From assembly GCA_029168955.1 (NCBI GenBank), contig JAPDOI010000139.1:1014501-1078500 (forward strand): a stretch of DNA of 64,000 nt, given 5' to 3'. Source of the DNA: Aplectana chamaeleonis. Taxonomy: Eukaryota > Nematoda > Chromadorea > Rhabditida > Cosmocercidae. Under the pieces are notes generated by a model, which was not told where the DNA came from, ran no database searches, and worked only from the letters and a program-made list of their open reading frames with translations. The translations under genes were made by a program, and so were the position numbers. Within the stretch, counting starts at the first letter, position 1. Every line of letters starts with the position of its first letter. Shown here in pieces: positions 10,852-22,395 of the stretch.

Positions 10852-11327
10852 TTACCTCTGTTTCAGTGGGATGTCAGAATGGGAGCCGAATGCGTAATCA
10901 TTCACATGCTCTGGTTTCCTTCCATCATTTGAGGTGGTGTAACAAACACAAGAAATCATTTCACCTCAAGTATTGGCAACTGATTATGATTCAGGGCAGC
11001 GTGCATTTCGAGTATAGAGTAAATCAACTAGGTACTATTTTCAGGATAATAATAATATTACAATTTTGTTGTGTTATCTTCACTATAGTGTTACTATCTC
11101 TTTGTTTCATATAACGATTATCACCGCATTTCCCGATATACCTAATCTAAACCCTCTTCGTACTTTGATACATCAGCGTCAGAACCTTCATAAATCGGAA
11201 GATACCTAATTTTTAGTCAGATTTAATCCTCTTTCATTGCCCAAAGGTCATCCCGATCATTTTTTCCATCCAAATATTTATACGAAATGTTTATAGTGGA
11301 GTCCACCAAGGGTGTCTCGTTTACTTA

Positions 11328-11467
11328 TCAATAAGAAGCGGTCGGCTGAGGATCAATGTGCATGAATCCCATACCAGCACGCTCGATACCGATTGAGCGA
11401 GAGCGGTTGTGCTACAACGAGTTTCATGTTCATTGATCTCCAATTGACCGCTTCTCATTGATAAGTA
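11328..11467. mobile_element. Hairpin element nested in the TIR arm
   Basis: CTTATCAATAAGAAGCGGTC at the left is mirrored by GACCGCTTCTCATTGATAAG at the right. ACT occurs on both flanks. Comparison with the other arm (about 15497-15533) suggests it interrupts an older sequence. Confidence 0.65.
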
Positions 11468-11559
11468 CTCAGATACTCGCGGCTTAGTAAGGCAGCACGA
11501 GGGGATTACTAAAGCATTTACTCGTCGAGGTGTAAGCCCCTTTCGTTCCCCCAACTGCT

Positions 11560-11762
11560 GCCCAGGGCAGCACGTTGTGTCCCCTTGCTCCCCTGACTCC
11601 CCCAACTGCTGCTCGTATAGTTGCCCCACCTGCTCCTACAGTTGCCCCATCTGCTCCAGTCGTCGCCCCAACTGCTGCTCTTCATTGTGCCCCCAACTGC
11701 TGCTCCTCATTGTGGCCCCAACTGCTGCTCTTTATTCTCGCCCCAACTGCTGCCCTCATTTA
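11560..11762. repeat. CCCCAACTGCTGCTC minisatellite
   Basis: Seven or eight imperfect copies of CCCCAACTGCTGCTC separated by variable 10-18 bp. Open frames through it are low-complexity artefacts. Confidence 0.8.
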
Positions 11763-11764
11763 TG

Positions 11765-14700
11765 ATCTTTTCTTTTTCTTGTAATTTTCTTTCGCCGGTG
11801 ATATGTCGCTTTCAGCAGCAGCGCTGCAGCGACCCATCAAAGATAAAGACCCCAGGGAGGCCTATTGATATCCCTCACGGGAGTTTCATCCTTGATTATA
11901 TCCTTTGATCTTCGCCACCGATCGAGGAAATGATGCTCGCATTGCCGACTGTCTCATGCCCATGTAAGACTGCCTCGTATCTGGCACGAGTTTGCGAGGG
12001 CCGTTCAACACAGGCCTCGGTCGGTAGTGAATGTGCGTGTCCCAAAAACATTCCTCAACAGAGATATTCTCTATCCCTAAACAGGAATCTATTTTCACTC
12101 GGTTTTGTGACCGTAAAGATAAGAATTAGGCACAATATTCTGTTTTTCTCGATTTTAAAGACGAATCATGGCTTTCTTTGGGAAAAACGTTATACCCACA
12201 TATTCCAAAGATGGAAGTTTCCCCAAAATATTCTTAATTTACTAAAATTCGCACTGGTTAGAGGAATGTCTGGGGCGAACGAAATTGCAAACATCAGAGT
12301 ATCCATCATTTGGCGATCTCTCTATAAATGGTGATTTTTTCCTTCCGAACAAGCAATGATTCAATAAAAATGTTTTCTTCTCTCGAAATTATTGTCGTGA
12401 ACTTTCTCAGGATGGTTTTAAATTGTTGAATTAAATGCAAAGTAAATTTTGAGAACTGTCTGCTTTGAATATTGTGAGCATAGTGTTTTTCGTGGAGAAA
12501 ACGTATTGGACATTTCGTTCCATTTTCGGCAAACCATTGCCGCTCAGCATTTGAAAATACAAGTCCTCGTGGTCCTTGTCCAAAATCAAAAAAATATGTT
12601 TCACTGGAAAATGCGAGTAAAGTTCAAAGTCATGAAAACGAATTTTAAAGTAAGAACGTGATTTTCCAAAGTTTTCGACACATACCTTCGAAATTCGAAA
12701 AAAACTCAAGTTGATGCCGAATCTTGTAGAACACACTGGATAAATTATTTCAAAAGGGTTGAACGTTTTTCAAATTTTCCGTCAGTTCCACACAACTATC
12801 ATCCTATGAGAATGACGACTCATCATCTTTTTCAGTATAATTCATCAGCCTTTGACCGAGCTGGACCATTCACATTGCTCGCAAGGAACTACTTTACTCG
12901 AATGTACCATCTCAAACCTAACGAAAATCCTTTTTTTCTAGACGGTGTTCGATTTGATGATCAATTAAGTACCAGATTTTTTTTGAAAGACTTGATGCAA
13001 CGAAAATGTGAATTTTGCATAAAATTACCACCTTTGAGGTGGCCGCGCAGGTAAACAGATAAATCGCTCACGCTTGGAACTGAAAAGTGTACGGGCAAGA
13101 CCTCAGACTCAGACCACGCCAAAAACTCCGCGTGTCCGCCTCCCGCCGGGCGCATGTTGTGCGCGCCCCACCCTGCTTATCCGATCTGAAAGCTCACTTG
13201 AATGCATTCTTCCTGGATTTCAATGGAAATGATTAAAAATCACTAAAACATGTTTGGTAATATACAGATTTCCTAGTTTACTTCAGATTTAATGATTTAT
13301 ATGCTCTCTATTTTTATTCTACTGTGAACAACCTAATCTTTGGGGGTACTTGTATAGAGCTCAGGATTTCTCTTATCAAAAACAGCGGAATACTGAGACA
13401 TGGAGAAATATAGCGGTGCACATCCAATCATTTAATGATATGCTTACCGATAAAGGCAGTTGCGCTAATTCCTTGCGATGGCATACTGTCTCATAAAAAG
13501 GACGTTTTTGGTGGATCTTAGAATAGATTTCGAGCAGAGTATTGGTGGTTAAAATTTAGCGAGTAGGAGTAGGCACGCATCCCCGAAATCTAGATACGCG
13601 TACGATACTTATGAAGCAGTCCTCACACTTTCTTTGCTTACATAACTATTCCCCAATTTGATATCCGTTCTGTGTCTTTTTCTGGAAGATGGCTGCAAAG
13701 ATACTCGACCTCATCTGTGGTTTGCTTTCCCTTCATACAGGCTTCTGGCAAGCTTTCTCATATGCGACAGTACACTCTGTACGAATTCGACATGGATAAT
13801 TCGTAATGCGTCGTCTCAGAAAACGCGGTGAGAACACCTAACCCCACACCCCCACCAAACAAGCCGTTGTGTACCTTGAAGTCACACTACACCCTCACAT
13901 ACGAATTTTGTGATTTTATTTGATTGTCTAGTAGACCCCTCTTTTATAAGACGTGCCAAGTGCGAGATCTCAATTCCTCCGAATAAGCGAGATATAGGCG
14001 ACCACCTTAGGCCCGACCTGCTTCGCTCACCTGCACGGGCCACACCCCTCACCAGATTTCCAAACTCTGTGGCGGCTAGATGAATGACTGAATTCTCAAC
14101 GATTCGTCGTTCTTCAGACCATAGTCAGACTGTCTCCTTATCCAAGCTCGCTCTCAGGCAACGATTGCGAATGAAGAGAAGAAATAACTCATCCGCCAAT
14201 TTTTCACCCTTTAAATATAGGCATCTATAATAAGCCATAATTCTGTTCATAGGGGTCTTGGACGAAAAAAAGAATACCACTGTGATCAGAGTGTGACCCT
14301 CCTTAAGACCAGCATAAAAACTAAAAAAATCATCTTCTGGGTGTTCTGTGCCTTTGAAGGCAGCTTCCTTTTAAGGCGGAAATCCGCATTTGGGGTTTTT
14401 CTTCTCGCTCCAATATTTGAACCAAGTGGAGATAGCGAAACTTGAGACCTCAATGTCGCGCATATGCATTTTTCGATGCACTTCTTGCGTTCAATCTAAT
14501 GTTTTCTAATACTTTCGTATAAAAAAGAGATACCTCTGTGATCAGAGGACTCAATGAAAGCAATATAGAAAAACTCCAAAATTGAAATCGGACCACCTTG
14601 AAGCAAGTTATAGCGATGCAGCGCTTTGTGAGCGCAAAAAAACGCCGCAAAATGCTTTTTCTGCGAAAAATTGTGCGGGACTCTACCTAAGGGGTAAAAT

Positions 14701-15289
14701 TCGGTATTATAGTTCGCCCACCGTGTATAGCAACCCTGTCAACCTCGAGAACTCAATTCTATCAAAAAAGTGAGAAACTACACGGAAAAAGTCGACCCCG
14801 CTCACAACACCATAAAAGCATAATCAAGCGTTTCGACCTCGAAAAGATAACCCAAATTTTTGCAAACGGAAAATTCAGTTTGTGTGGCGATGCTCAAAAG
14901 CAAAATGTACAATAGCAGAGCTCTTGGTTCTCTTTCCGGGGCGATGCAGTTAGGCTTTTGGGGCGGAGCTGACTTTTTCCTTGAAGTTTCTCATTTATTA
15001 CAGCGAATTGAGATCTCGCGCTTGGCATGGTTGCTACTCACGCTGGGCGGGCTATAATATCAAATTTTACTCCTGATGTTGCACTGTGCCTTCAAGGCTG
15101 TTTAGCGCAGCGAGGCACTGCTCTGTAATTCAAATAATCCATAGATCTTAAAGCACGCCCACAAGTATGCCGCGAAGCGGCGTAGTGTGCACCTTGTACT
15201 CTGAATATCCGGAAGTCTAAATGTTTATGCTCAGAAGAAATAACTCTCCAAGCTGATTATCAATGTCCTTGTAGCTGCCCAAATGAACC
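11765..15289. other. Long stretch without recognisable genes
   Basis: Many frames under 140 codons on both strands. None shows a motif, a conserved family or a plausible exon structure that I can support. The sequence is AT-rich and otherwise looks single copy, apart from the short sequence near 13120-13165 with dense CGCC. Confidence 0.5.
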
Positions 15290-15360
15290 ACTTTGAGCAA
15301 AGTTACCACACTGCGCTGGCCAAAACGGAGAGCAGCAGCTGAGGCGACGAAAGGAGCACG

Positions 15361-15420
15361 AGGGCAGCACGTGCTGCTAAGAGCAGCACAAAGGCAGCAC
15401 GTGCTGCTCGAGCAGCAGCT
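15361..15420. repeat. Paired GCAGCACGTGCTGC palindromes
   Basis: Two 14-bp palindromes with a CACGTG centre lie about 33 bp apart in a GCAGCA-rich tract. CACGTG is the canonical E-box for bHLH proteins, but a repeat origin is more likely than regulation here. Confidence 0.6.
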
Positions 15421-15539
15421 CTCCCCCTCGTGCTGCCCTCGCTATCCTCGTCGAGGTGAAAGCCTATTGTGCTCCATTACGACCCCGCGATCCTCTGAGT
15501 AAATGAGACACTCTTGGTGGACTCCACTATATGTGATCT

Positions 15540-16058
15540 TGTGGAGAGTGTATTCTGCCAACCGGTTGCGATTCTTCTTTGACACGTGGTGCTTCTTTGC
15601 CATACTTCATCTCGAGGACGGTAGTGGAGTAGTTTCGGCCTCAGTTCGCCATTAACGTGGGAACTGGAGGCTTGCAATTTTTGAAACATACCCCTCCGTC
15701 TTTTTTAGACCGCTTGCTGAATGATAGGTTTTCTCGCAAGTATTACAGGGAAATGTATTGCAGTCCTTGAATTTAGCCATTTTAACATCATTTTTCACCT
15801 GCTACACCTGTGCCTCTGAGCACTCGTGAACCCCCTTATGTGCCTATACAGGTTCTTGAATGCAAAAGGCTTTAGCTTGCACAAGGGGCAAAAAGTTGAT
15901 GTGTTCTCCGTGCCTGAATGATTTCCGTAAGGGTTTCTGAGACCGATCCTCTGTTGGCAGTCTTGTTAGAGATAACTGATAAGCTCAGGTGTTAATCCTA
16001 GGAAATACGGAAGAAGAATGTCTCACAATAAGAAATTATTTAAAGTATAGAAGAAGAG
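15540..16058. other. No recognisable gene
   Basis: Short frames only, with no motif recognised. Confidence 0.5.
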
Positions 16059-16227
16059 AGTATAGTTGTACACGAACGAAAGTATCGAAAGTTTTGTCGT
16101 TCGTCTTCTTTCGTTCGAGAATTCGTCGAACTAAGTTTTTTCAAAATCCGTTCGTTCGAAATTTTGTCGAACGAATTTTTTTCATTTTTCGTTTGTTCGG
16201 ATTTTTTTTCGAAATTGTACAACTATA
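16059..16227. mobile_element. Small TIR element, TTCG-rich interior
   Basis: TATAGTTGTAC at the left and GTACAACTATA at the right bound a 170-bp segment rich in CGTTCGTTCGAA. The TIR is only 11 bp, so this is tentative. Confidence 0.45.
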
Positions 16228-16475
16228 GAAGAGAGTGATAACTGTTAGAAACCAGACACTATTAACATGATGACGGGTGATGGAGTTTGACCCCCGTCAG
16301 TTTTACCTGACATTTAACACCCATGCTCCATCACTGGAAGTAGGAACCATTGTTGATTGCCAATAATGGCTTTGTACACAGTGGTCTTCATGCCGCCTGA
16401 AAACCTGTACATTGTTGTCTGTCATGTTCTTCTTCATCCCACCACAACCCCATCTAAAGCGTTGGCGACGTATGA

Positions 16476-16561
16476 GCGTGCTCTAATTGCAACGCCGCGA
16501 CGCGACCGCGGCGCGTAGTGAGCCACAGCTCAAGGCCACGTAGTATTCTTCGCCTATGGCG
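16476..16561. repeat. Dispersed 83-bp repeat, copy 2 (inverted)
   Basis: Reverse complement of 10769-10851, with a short GC-rich hairpin in the middle. Confidence 0.8.
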
Positions 16562-16629
16562 TCCTATAAAGTTTCTCGCTATACAGGCGTGCTACTGAGT
16601 GAGGTAACATCAACAGCGCTAGACTTCAG

Positions 16630-16851
16630 GGGCCGGATGCACCAACGCGCCGGGTTGGGGCAGGGCAGTCGGCATCTTTGACGATCGCAGTGCGAGGGCA
16701 GTAGATCATCTAATCAATAGTGCCCCAGCAGTGTTTTCTGCTGCGCTAGCTGCCCCAGCCCCCTAGCTGGGTTTTTTGAATAACAGAGATCTTCAAAGGC
16801 GCAGACTGACCTGCCCCATGCCCCAACCCGGCCTGTTGATGCATTCGGCCC
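16630..16851. mobile_element. MITE with 40-bp TIRs (GGGCCGGATGCA)
   Basis: GGGCCGGATGCACCAACG then CCGGGTTGGGGCAGGGCAGTC is mirrored by GACCTGCCCCATGCCCCAAC then TTGATGCATTCGGCCC. The element is 222 bp with no coding capacity. I could not define a clear target duplication. Confidence 0.75.
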
Positions 16852-16859
16852 AGCTTTAA

Positions 16860-18480
16860 ATCCTACGCGAAACACGGTGTTGACGTTTATGATAAAATAA
16901 AGCGCTCCGTGGCTAGCCGAAGGTTACGGTAGCACAAGATCCCGAGTGCTAAAATCTCTACGTGCTACTGCTTCACGATGTCGTTACACCCTGTCCCTAC
17001 GAGTTTGTTGATCTACTACGATGTCATTACGCTGGTTCATCCCGTAATAAGCAATTACAATTTTTTCTGTCAATTGCGTCATTTGTGCCGTTTTCATCCC
17101 GAGTTTGTGATTTTTCGCTTCAGAATGCGTTGGGTCGTGGTCTCTTGATTTATATTAGCCACAATATGCTCAGCTTTCTATCGTTCCGGCCTGGCTCCAG
17201 TTTATTTCCTGTGAAGCTCACGGTTAGTTTAACCTAGTAGTTTTCTGAGTTTCTGATAAAAACTCTTTTTCATGATTTCAGAGCGATTTTATGCCGTATG
17301 TGAATCATTTGGATAGAGATCAGTCTGTAATTGCCTGGCACGAAATTCGCCATTTTAGGCACGAAATTGCCACGCTCTCACGACCACGAATTTCTACATT
17401 TGGTGAATGCTTATAAATGTCCCTCTATTGGTCTGTGGGATGGTATCTTTTACATAAAATCGGAATTCCCTTCATTCACAGCGCAAGCCACGCTCGCGAG
17501 GCTACTGTCTTCGCTTCTCCTCCACTCTCGCTGTCTCTTACCTCTGCTACCGACCCGCATTCGTAGGAAGCATGGGAATTTCTCTGTGACACAGTCTGTA
17601 TCCGCCTGACACTGGCGTTCGTACACTTGGTTGGCGCCGAATTGTCTCGAAAGGGTAGGATTGGGTTCGTCACCCGTTTTAGCCATACTTTTACTATGAC
17701 ATCATTTCGTTGAAATGCTGCGAAATTGAAAAATTCAGAGTTCATCCATGTCCCGCTTGTTTAATAACCTTTGGAGATGAGATGTTCGCATCTGTCTTAT
17801 AGTTTTGTATGTATCCTATAAGCAACACCACGCACGAGCTGTGCTTTATATTTGATAATCTATTTCGGAATGCTCTTTTTTCATTCGATCGCTTATGATG
17901 GCAATTTTGTCGTGTCATCGAATGTTTTGCCATTTCTGTTAGTGTTGAATTTTTGTTTTCTGTTGTACTGTTGTTTTGGTGCGCAATGTCTCTTCTATCA
18001 TGCTCTTGTATGCTCATTCATTTACGGGCCCTGGAATTTGTTTGGATTCCGTTTATGATCCTTCCGCATCTCGAGTCTACTTCTCTAAGAATTGTTTGCA
18101 TTTTTCTCTGAAGATGCACACAATGCGTGTCTGTTCGGTACATGTATGGTTTCGGTATTTGATTTAGTCTGACGCGTGGACCAGGCGGCTGGTCGTGCGG
18201 TGTTGGCGGCCTCTTTGGCCAACGGGATTTCGATTCGCGCGCGGCGATCTACCGTCGCAGCCCCGTCCATTCCTCAGATTAAATTTATTACGTTAACTCT
18301 ATGTATCCATTATCCACAGTAGTATTAAATATCCAGTATCCACTAGGCATTATTCGAATTTTTCTTTAATGATTCACATAACTGTGCGTCCAGTACATTT
18401 AAGTGCCTTTGCGATTTGTTCAAGATGCGAACGGAAATGAAATTATATCTATTTTAATTTTAAGACTGAGAATTAGTGAA
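16860..18480. other. No recognisable gene
   Basis: Only frames under 95 codons. No motif, RNA gene or long repeat was identified. Confidence 0.5.
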
Positions 18481-18483
18481 AAT

Positions 18484-18617
18484 GGCCTGGAACCATATTC
18501 ACCGCCGACGCGATACAGAGTTTATTTCAATCGTCCATGGATGCATATAGATTTTTGGTCGATAAGGATTGTAAGCACAGCTTCTCCTCATTTGTCGCGA
18601 TAAGTATGAATCCGGCC
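18484..18617. mobile_element. Short MITE, GGCCGG-AAGTATGAT family, copy 1
   Basis: The left end GGCCTGGAACCATATTCACC and right end AAGTATGAATCCGGCC match, with changes, the cleaner copy at 55987-56110. Confidence 0.6.
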
Positions 18618-18707
18618 CGTAGCGAGTGAAAATTGAGTCTTGTCTCGATTTGTAGACCGATTTCCGGTATTGTAGGCCATCCAAGTCATTCTTGGGTGAC
18701 CTCTAAG

Positions 18708-19102
18708 CAGGGTTGAGCAGCGTTGTGACTGGTCACAACGAGGGGTCGTAAAGTTTTTGGAAGTTTCGGAAAAAAAATGAAAATTTGAGGAGGGGTCGTA
18801 AAATTTTTGGAAAAAAAATAGGATTTTCAACCCACATGGTAAGGTAAAATAAGGTAGGAATAGTCAGCCGCGTGAGAGGTGTATGCATTTTCAACAATAT
18901 AAAAGCAGATTATGTACAGGGAAGCTGTTTAGAAAATTGACACGTTTTTGACAAAATTGACAATTAGACACTAAAAAAAGCTTTGAAAATTTTTGGTCTC
19001 AGGGGGGTCGTAACATTTTGTAGTTTTTTTTTGAAAAAGAAAGGAAAATGGGGGGCGGTCGTAGCCGCGACAAAAGTCGCCACAACGGCCTGCTCAGCCC
19101 TG
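18708..19102. mobile_element. hAT-like MITE with perfect 8-bp target duplication
   Basis: The element starts CAGGGTTGAGCAG and ends CTGCTCAGCCCTG. The 8 bp CCTCTAAG is repeated exactly on both sides (18700-18707 and 19103-19110). CA(G)GG termini with an 8-bp duplication are the established signature of hAT transposons. At 395 bp it has no transposase frame. The interior is rich in GGGGTCGTAA blocks, themselves repeated three or four times. Confidence 0.88.
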
Positions 19103-19110
19103 CCTCTAAG

Positions 19111-19644
19111 TGAGTATCTGCCCATAGTTGAGAATAACAAGCGACCTCTGTCGTTACGGGAGGTATGGTTGAGAATGATATAATGATTGTATCCTTGACG
19201 ATTGTGGCTATCTATACATGCCTCGCTCTGTTGAGCTGTAGATAGCCGCGGTAGCTCAAGATACAATCAATGATAAATTTTTAGCCGCACCTTCCCTAGC
19301 GACGGTGATCTTTTGTGTTTGTGGCTAGGGGGGGGGGCTCCATAGAACCCCATACTGTTTACTTTCGAGGGCCACCCGTGGAAAAAACTTGTTTGGCCCT
19401 GTAGGGTTGACAGCACGCAGGCCTACGGCTACGTCCTGAAGGTTTGTGCGCGGTATGTGCTATTATGATGAAAGTGTACTGATCGCCTGCTCTTTTAGTG
19501 TTGACCGCGCTCTAAAGACGGGTTGATCGCTCCAATTGCCGGTTTGATCGCCCTCAAATACCGGTTTGATCGCCGTCGATCACGCGATTGTTCCTATTAT
19601 GCGTCGCGATAAGTCCGCTCCTATGTCTGAGCTGCTAATAGCCA
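19111..19644. other. No recognisable gene; lead-in to satellite module
   Basis: Contains a short imperfect inverted pair (TTGTATCCTTGACGATTGTG with ATACAATCAATG), a run of nine or ten G near 19330, and three GGTTTGATCGCC repeats (19520-19575). Confidence 0.45.
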
Positions 19645-19738
19645 CTGCCAATGGTCTCAGGCAATCAACTTGGCAGACAGGTAAGTTGGTAGGAGGTACG
19701 TAGGCTGGTAATTAACCGATTTGTAGGTGAGGGGGGAT
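19645..19738. repeat. Dispersed module B, copy 1
   Basis: CACTGCCAATGGTCTCAGGC then GACAGGTAAGTTGGTA matches 37048-37100 (CACTGCCAGTGGTCGCAGGC then GTAGGTAAGTTGGTA). Both copies lie just upstream of arrays of the TGATGACGTCA satellite. Confidence 0.75.
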
Positions 19739-21341
19739 TCTGATGACGTCATCGGGACGTCGTGAAAAGTGCTTCGGGCTTCTGATGACGTCATCGGGAC
19801 GTCGTGAAAAGTGCCTCGAGTTTCTGATGACGTCATCGGGACGTCGTGAGAGTGCTTCGGGCTTCTGATGACGTCGTGGGGACGTCGTGAAAAGTGCTTC
19901 GGGCTTCTGATGACGTCATCGGGACGTCGTGAAAGTGCTTCGGGCTTCTGATGACGTCATCGGGACGTCGTGAAAAGTGCTTCGGGCTTCTGATGACGTC
20001 ATCGGGACTACGTGAGAGTGCTTCGGGCTTCTGATGACGTCATCGGGACGTCGTGAAAAGTGCTTCGGGCTTCTGATGACGTCATCGGGACGTCGTGAGA
20101 GTGCTTCGGGCTTCTGATGGCGTCATCGGGACGTCGTGAAAAGTGCTTCGGGCTTCTGATGACGTCATTGGGACGTCGTGAAAGTGCTTCGGGCTTCTGA
20201 TGACGTCATCGGGACGTCGTGAAAAGTGCTTCGGGCTTCTGATGACGTCATCGGGACGTCGTGAGAGTGCTTGGCTTCTGATGACGTCATCGGGACGTCG
20301 TGAAAAGTGTTTCGGGCTTCTGATGACGTCATCGGGACGTCGAAAGTGCTTCGGGCTTCTGATGACGTCATGGGGACGTCGTGAAAGTGCTTCGGGTTTC
20401 TGATGACGTCATCGGACGTCGTGAAGTGCTTCGGGCTTCTGATGACGTCATCGGGACGTCGTGAAAAAGTGCTTCGGGCTTCTGATGACGTCATCGGGAC
20501 GTCGTGAAAGTGCTTCGGGCTTCTGATGACGTCATCGGGACGTAGTGAAAAGTGCTTCGGGCCCTGATGACGTCATCGGGACGTCGTGAAAAGTGCTTCG
20601 TGCTTCTGACGACGTCATCGGGACGTCGCGAAAGTGCTTCAGGTTTCTGATGACGTCATCGGGACGTCGTAAAAGTGCTTCGGGCTTCTTATGACGTCGT
20701 CGGGACGTCGTGAAAGTGGTTCGGGCTTCTGATGGCGTCATCGGGACGTCGTGAAAAGTGCTTCGGGCTTCTGATGACGTCATCGGGACGTCGTGAGATT
20801 GCTTCGGGCTTCTGATGAGGTCATGGGGACGTCGTGAGAGTGCTTCGGGCTTCTGATGACGTCATCGGGACGTCGTGAAAAGTGCTTCGGGCTTCTGATG
20901 ACGTCATCGGGACGTCGTGAAAGTGCTTCGGGCTTCTGATGACGTCATCGGGACGCCGTAAAAAGTGCTTCGGGCTTCTGATGACGTCATCGGGACGTCG
21001 TGAAAGTGCTTCGGGCTTCTGATGACGTCATCGGGACGCCGTGAAAGTGCTTCGGGCTTCTTATGACGTCATCGGGACGTCGTGAAAAGTGCTTCGGGCT
21101 TCTGACGACGTCATCGGGACGTCGTGAAAGTGCTTCGGGTTTCTGATGACGTCATCGGGACGTCGTGAAAGTGCTTCGGGCTTCTTATGACGTCATCGGG
21201 ACGTCGTGAAAGTGCTTCGGGCTTCTGATGACGTCATCGGGACGTCGTGAAAAGTGCTTCGGGCTTCTGATGACGTCATCGGGACGTCGTAAAAAGTGCC
21301 TCGAGTTTCTGATGACGTCATTGGGACGTCGTGAAAAGTGC
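19739..21341. repeat. 42-bp TGATGACGTCA satellite, array 1
   Basis: About 39 units of TTCTGATGACGTCATCGGGA followed by CGTCGTGAAAAGTGCTTCGG and GC. The full unit is 42 bp; many copies are 40 or 41 bp because the A run after GTG is shortened (GAAAG, GAGAG). Each unit carries TGACGTCA, the consensus CRE octamer. It aligns base for base with the 38-50 kb unit but differs at about a quarter of positions, so they are one family. Occasional units have mutated cores (GACGTCGT, GAGGTCAT). Open frames here are artefacts. Confidence 0.97.
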
Positions 21342-22303
21342 GGGCCTACCCCAGACGGGGGGGGGGCACTCAAGATTCAAGTCAGAAATGGAATGAACCA
21401 CCGATCTATAACGCTATCAATCAAAGTATTTCTACACAACTTCATCAACAACAATGACTGATAGCAGCATCAAGCACCTTTTATCAAGGTTTCCATTCAT
21501 TTTCATGAGAAAGTCGTGGGGGCCCCGTCTAGGATAGTCCCAAGAGTGCTTCGGGCTTCTGATGACGTCATCGGGACATCGTGAGAAGTGCGGGACTATC
21601 CTAGACGGGGGGGCACTCAAGATTCAAGTCAGAAATGGAATGAACCACCGATCTATAACGCTATCAATCGAAGTATTTCTACAGAGCTTCATCACGAAAA
21701 ATGAGTGATAGCAGCATCAAACATCTTTTATCAGGGTTTCCATTCATTTTCATGAGAAAGTCGTGGGTGCCCCCCCGTCTAGGATAGTCCCAAGAGTGCT
21801 TCGGGCTTCTGATGACGTCATCGGGACATCGTGAGAAGTGCGGGCCTACCCCAGACGGGGGGGGGCACTCAAGATTCAAGTCAGAAATGGAATGAACCAC
21901 CGATCTATAACGCTATCAATCAAAGTATTTCTACACAACTTCATCAACAACAATGACTGATAGCAGCATCAAGCACCTTTTATCAAGGTTTCTATTCATT
22001 TTCATGAGAATGTCGTGGGTGCCCCCCCCCGTCTAGGATAGTCCCAAGAGTGCTTCGGGCTTCTGATGACGTCATCGGGACATCATGAGAAGTGCGGGAC
22101 TATCCTAGACGGTGAGGGGGCACTCAAGATTCAAGTCAGAAATGGAATGAACCACCGATCTATAACGCTATCAATCGAAGTATTTCTACAGAACTTCATC
22201 AACAACAATGATTGATAGCAGCATCAAACATCTTTTATCAGGTTTTCCATTCATTTTCATGGGAAAATCGTGGGTGACCCCCCCCCCCGTCTAGGATAGC
22301 CCC
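21342..22303. repeat. Composite satellite: 200-bp MITE plus one CRE unit, 4 copies
   Basis: Four MITE copies (21342-21541, 21592-21791, 21842-22045, 22096-22303) are separated by identical-looking 50-bp spacers, each containing one TGATGACGTCA unit. The repeat period is 250 to 254 bp. MITE ends are GGGACTATCCTAGACGG and its reverse complement; copies 1 and 3 have a GGGCCTACCCCAGACGG left end. A run of seven to ten G or C sits just inside each end. A lone inverted copy lies at 34512-34729. Confidence 0.92.
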
Positions 22304-22395
22304 AAAGTGCTTCGGGCTTCTGATGACGTCATCGGGACGTCGTGAAAAGTGCTTCGAGCTTCTGATGAAGTCATCGGGACGTCGTGGAAACCCGG
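22304..22395. repeat. Residual satellite units after the composite block
   Basis: Two TGATGACGTCA-type units (one core reads GATGAAGTCA) with the GGGACGTCGTG tail of array 1. Confidence 0.85.

Larger units (their letters stand above)
11295..15533. mobile_element. Possible 4.2-kb TIR element with TA flanks
   Basis: The left end, TAGTGGAGTCCACCAAGGGT, is the inverted match of the right end at 15497-15533. The match resumes beyond a nested hairpin in the left arm (ATCGCGGGGTCGTAAT-like block, GGCAGCACGAGGGG), giving arms of roughly 150-200 bp. TA lies outside both ends, as expected for Tc1/mariner-type insertion. The interior (about 11765-15289) has no transposase and no gene I can name. It could also be two independent insertions in opposite orientation. 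Confidence 0.45.

Noticed and set aside
11930..12334. Possible host exon of 134 codons
   Set aside because: No recognisable family, no splice context I could support, and composition like the surrounding non-coding sequence.
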